Assembly (NCBI GenBank): GCA_030590745.1
Contig: JAUVCS010000074.1
Span: 1-5,528 of the forward strand
Direction of reading: 5' to 3'
Length of the DNA: 5,528 nucleotides
DNA from: Desulfuromusa sp.
Lineage (GTDB): Bacteria; Desulfobacterota; Desulfuromonadia; Desulfuromonadales; Geopsychrobacteraceae
In this document: positions 5,308 through 5,528 of the stretch, in pieces
Position numbering within the stretch: position 1 is the stretch's first letter
How the letters are laid out: each line of letters begins with the position of its first letter
The notes under the pieces: generated by a model
The model's database searches: none
What the model was told of the DNA's origin: nothing
What the model saw: only the letters and a program-made list of their open reading frames with translations
Position numbers and translations under genes: made by a program

Positions 5308-5528
5308 ATGCTTTCAGGATTAACTATCGGTCAGTACCATGTTCCCTACCCTCTCATTCAGGGTGGTATGGGGGTGCGGATATCGGCACACCGCCTGGCA
5401 GGGAATGTTGCGTTGAATGGCGGTATCGGTATTATTGCCGCCGCTGGTCTGGCGTTGAACAGTGACCGCTACGATGGTCGCAATTTTTATGCTGCTGATC
5501 GTCAGGCATTAGTGGATGAATTACGCAA
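5308..5528 (+). CDS. Nitronate monooxygenase / 2-nitropropane dioxygenase-family flavoprotein (3' partial)
   Basis: The first 73 codons of an FMN-dependent TIM-barrel flavoprotein; the gene runs off the right edge. The start reads LTIG, then YPLIQGGMGV (14-23), the phosphate/FMN-proximal first strand of this family, then LAGNVALNGGIGIIAAAGL (30-48), the second strand and glycine turn. Full-length relatives are usually about 310-370 residues. Family members oxidise alkyl nitronates, and a related branch (FabK) reduces enoyl-ACP; the fragment lacks the catalytic histidine region, so the activity cannot be decided. AGGAG (5298-5302) five bases before the ATG supports the start. It is divergent from the two-component operon across a 152-base spacer, which makes it a possible target of that system. 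Confidence 0.85.
   Translation, partial: MLSGLTIGQYHVPYPLIQGGMGVRISAHRLAGNVALNGGIGIIAAAGLALNSDRYDGRNFYAADRQALVDELR

Overview
The window (about 45-50% GC by eye) looks like chromosomal DNA of an anaerobic deltaproteobacterium, most likely of the Desulfuromonas/Pelobacter/Geobacter group. This placement is an inference from the styles of the proteins and from a repeat-like block at the left end; no marker gene confirms it. There is no mobile-element gene, tRNA, rRNA or CRISPR array.

Layout from left to right. Positions 1 to about 310 carry no convincing gene. They hold a hairpin-rich block that looks like a dispersed intergenic repeat. A shikimate kinase-family gene follows on the minus strand (358-876). 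A 177-base divergent spacer separates it from a plus-strand pair: a small protein with two CDGSH-type iron-sulfur motifs (1054-1320) and a MYG1-family DHH-like hydrolase (1342-2178). That pair converges on a minus-strand quinone oxidoreductase of the PIG3 type (2295-3287), with a long hairpin between them that may terminate transcription from both sides. Next on the minus strand is a two-component system, with the sensor kinase (4208-5155) upstream of and overlapping its OmpR/PhoB-type response regulator (3501-4211) by ATGA. A divergent plus-strand gene for a nitronate monooxygenase-family flavoprotein starts at 5308 and runs off the window.

How the genes may work together: the oxidoreductase, the flavoprotein and the iron-sulfur protein all suggest redox or electrophile handling, but nothing in the sequence proves a shared pathway. 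The oxidoreductase has its own well-formed promoter, wrapped by a perfect 11-bp inverted repeat, and so is probably controlled separately from the two-component operon. The kinase/monooxygenase spacer holds an 11-bp-period direct repeat of the kind OmpR/PhoB regulators bind, plus a 13-bp palindrome, so both divergent genes may be controlled from it. In the stretch 3378-3500 I see no gene and no clear terminator.

Most of the window is ordinary. The points most worth a second look are the second CDGSH motif, which has Cys where the ligand His should be, the inverted repeat around the oxidoreductase promoter, the atypical shikimate kinase motifs, and the left-end repeat block.
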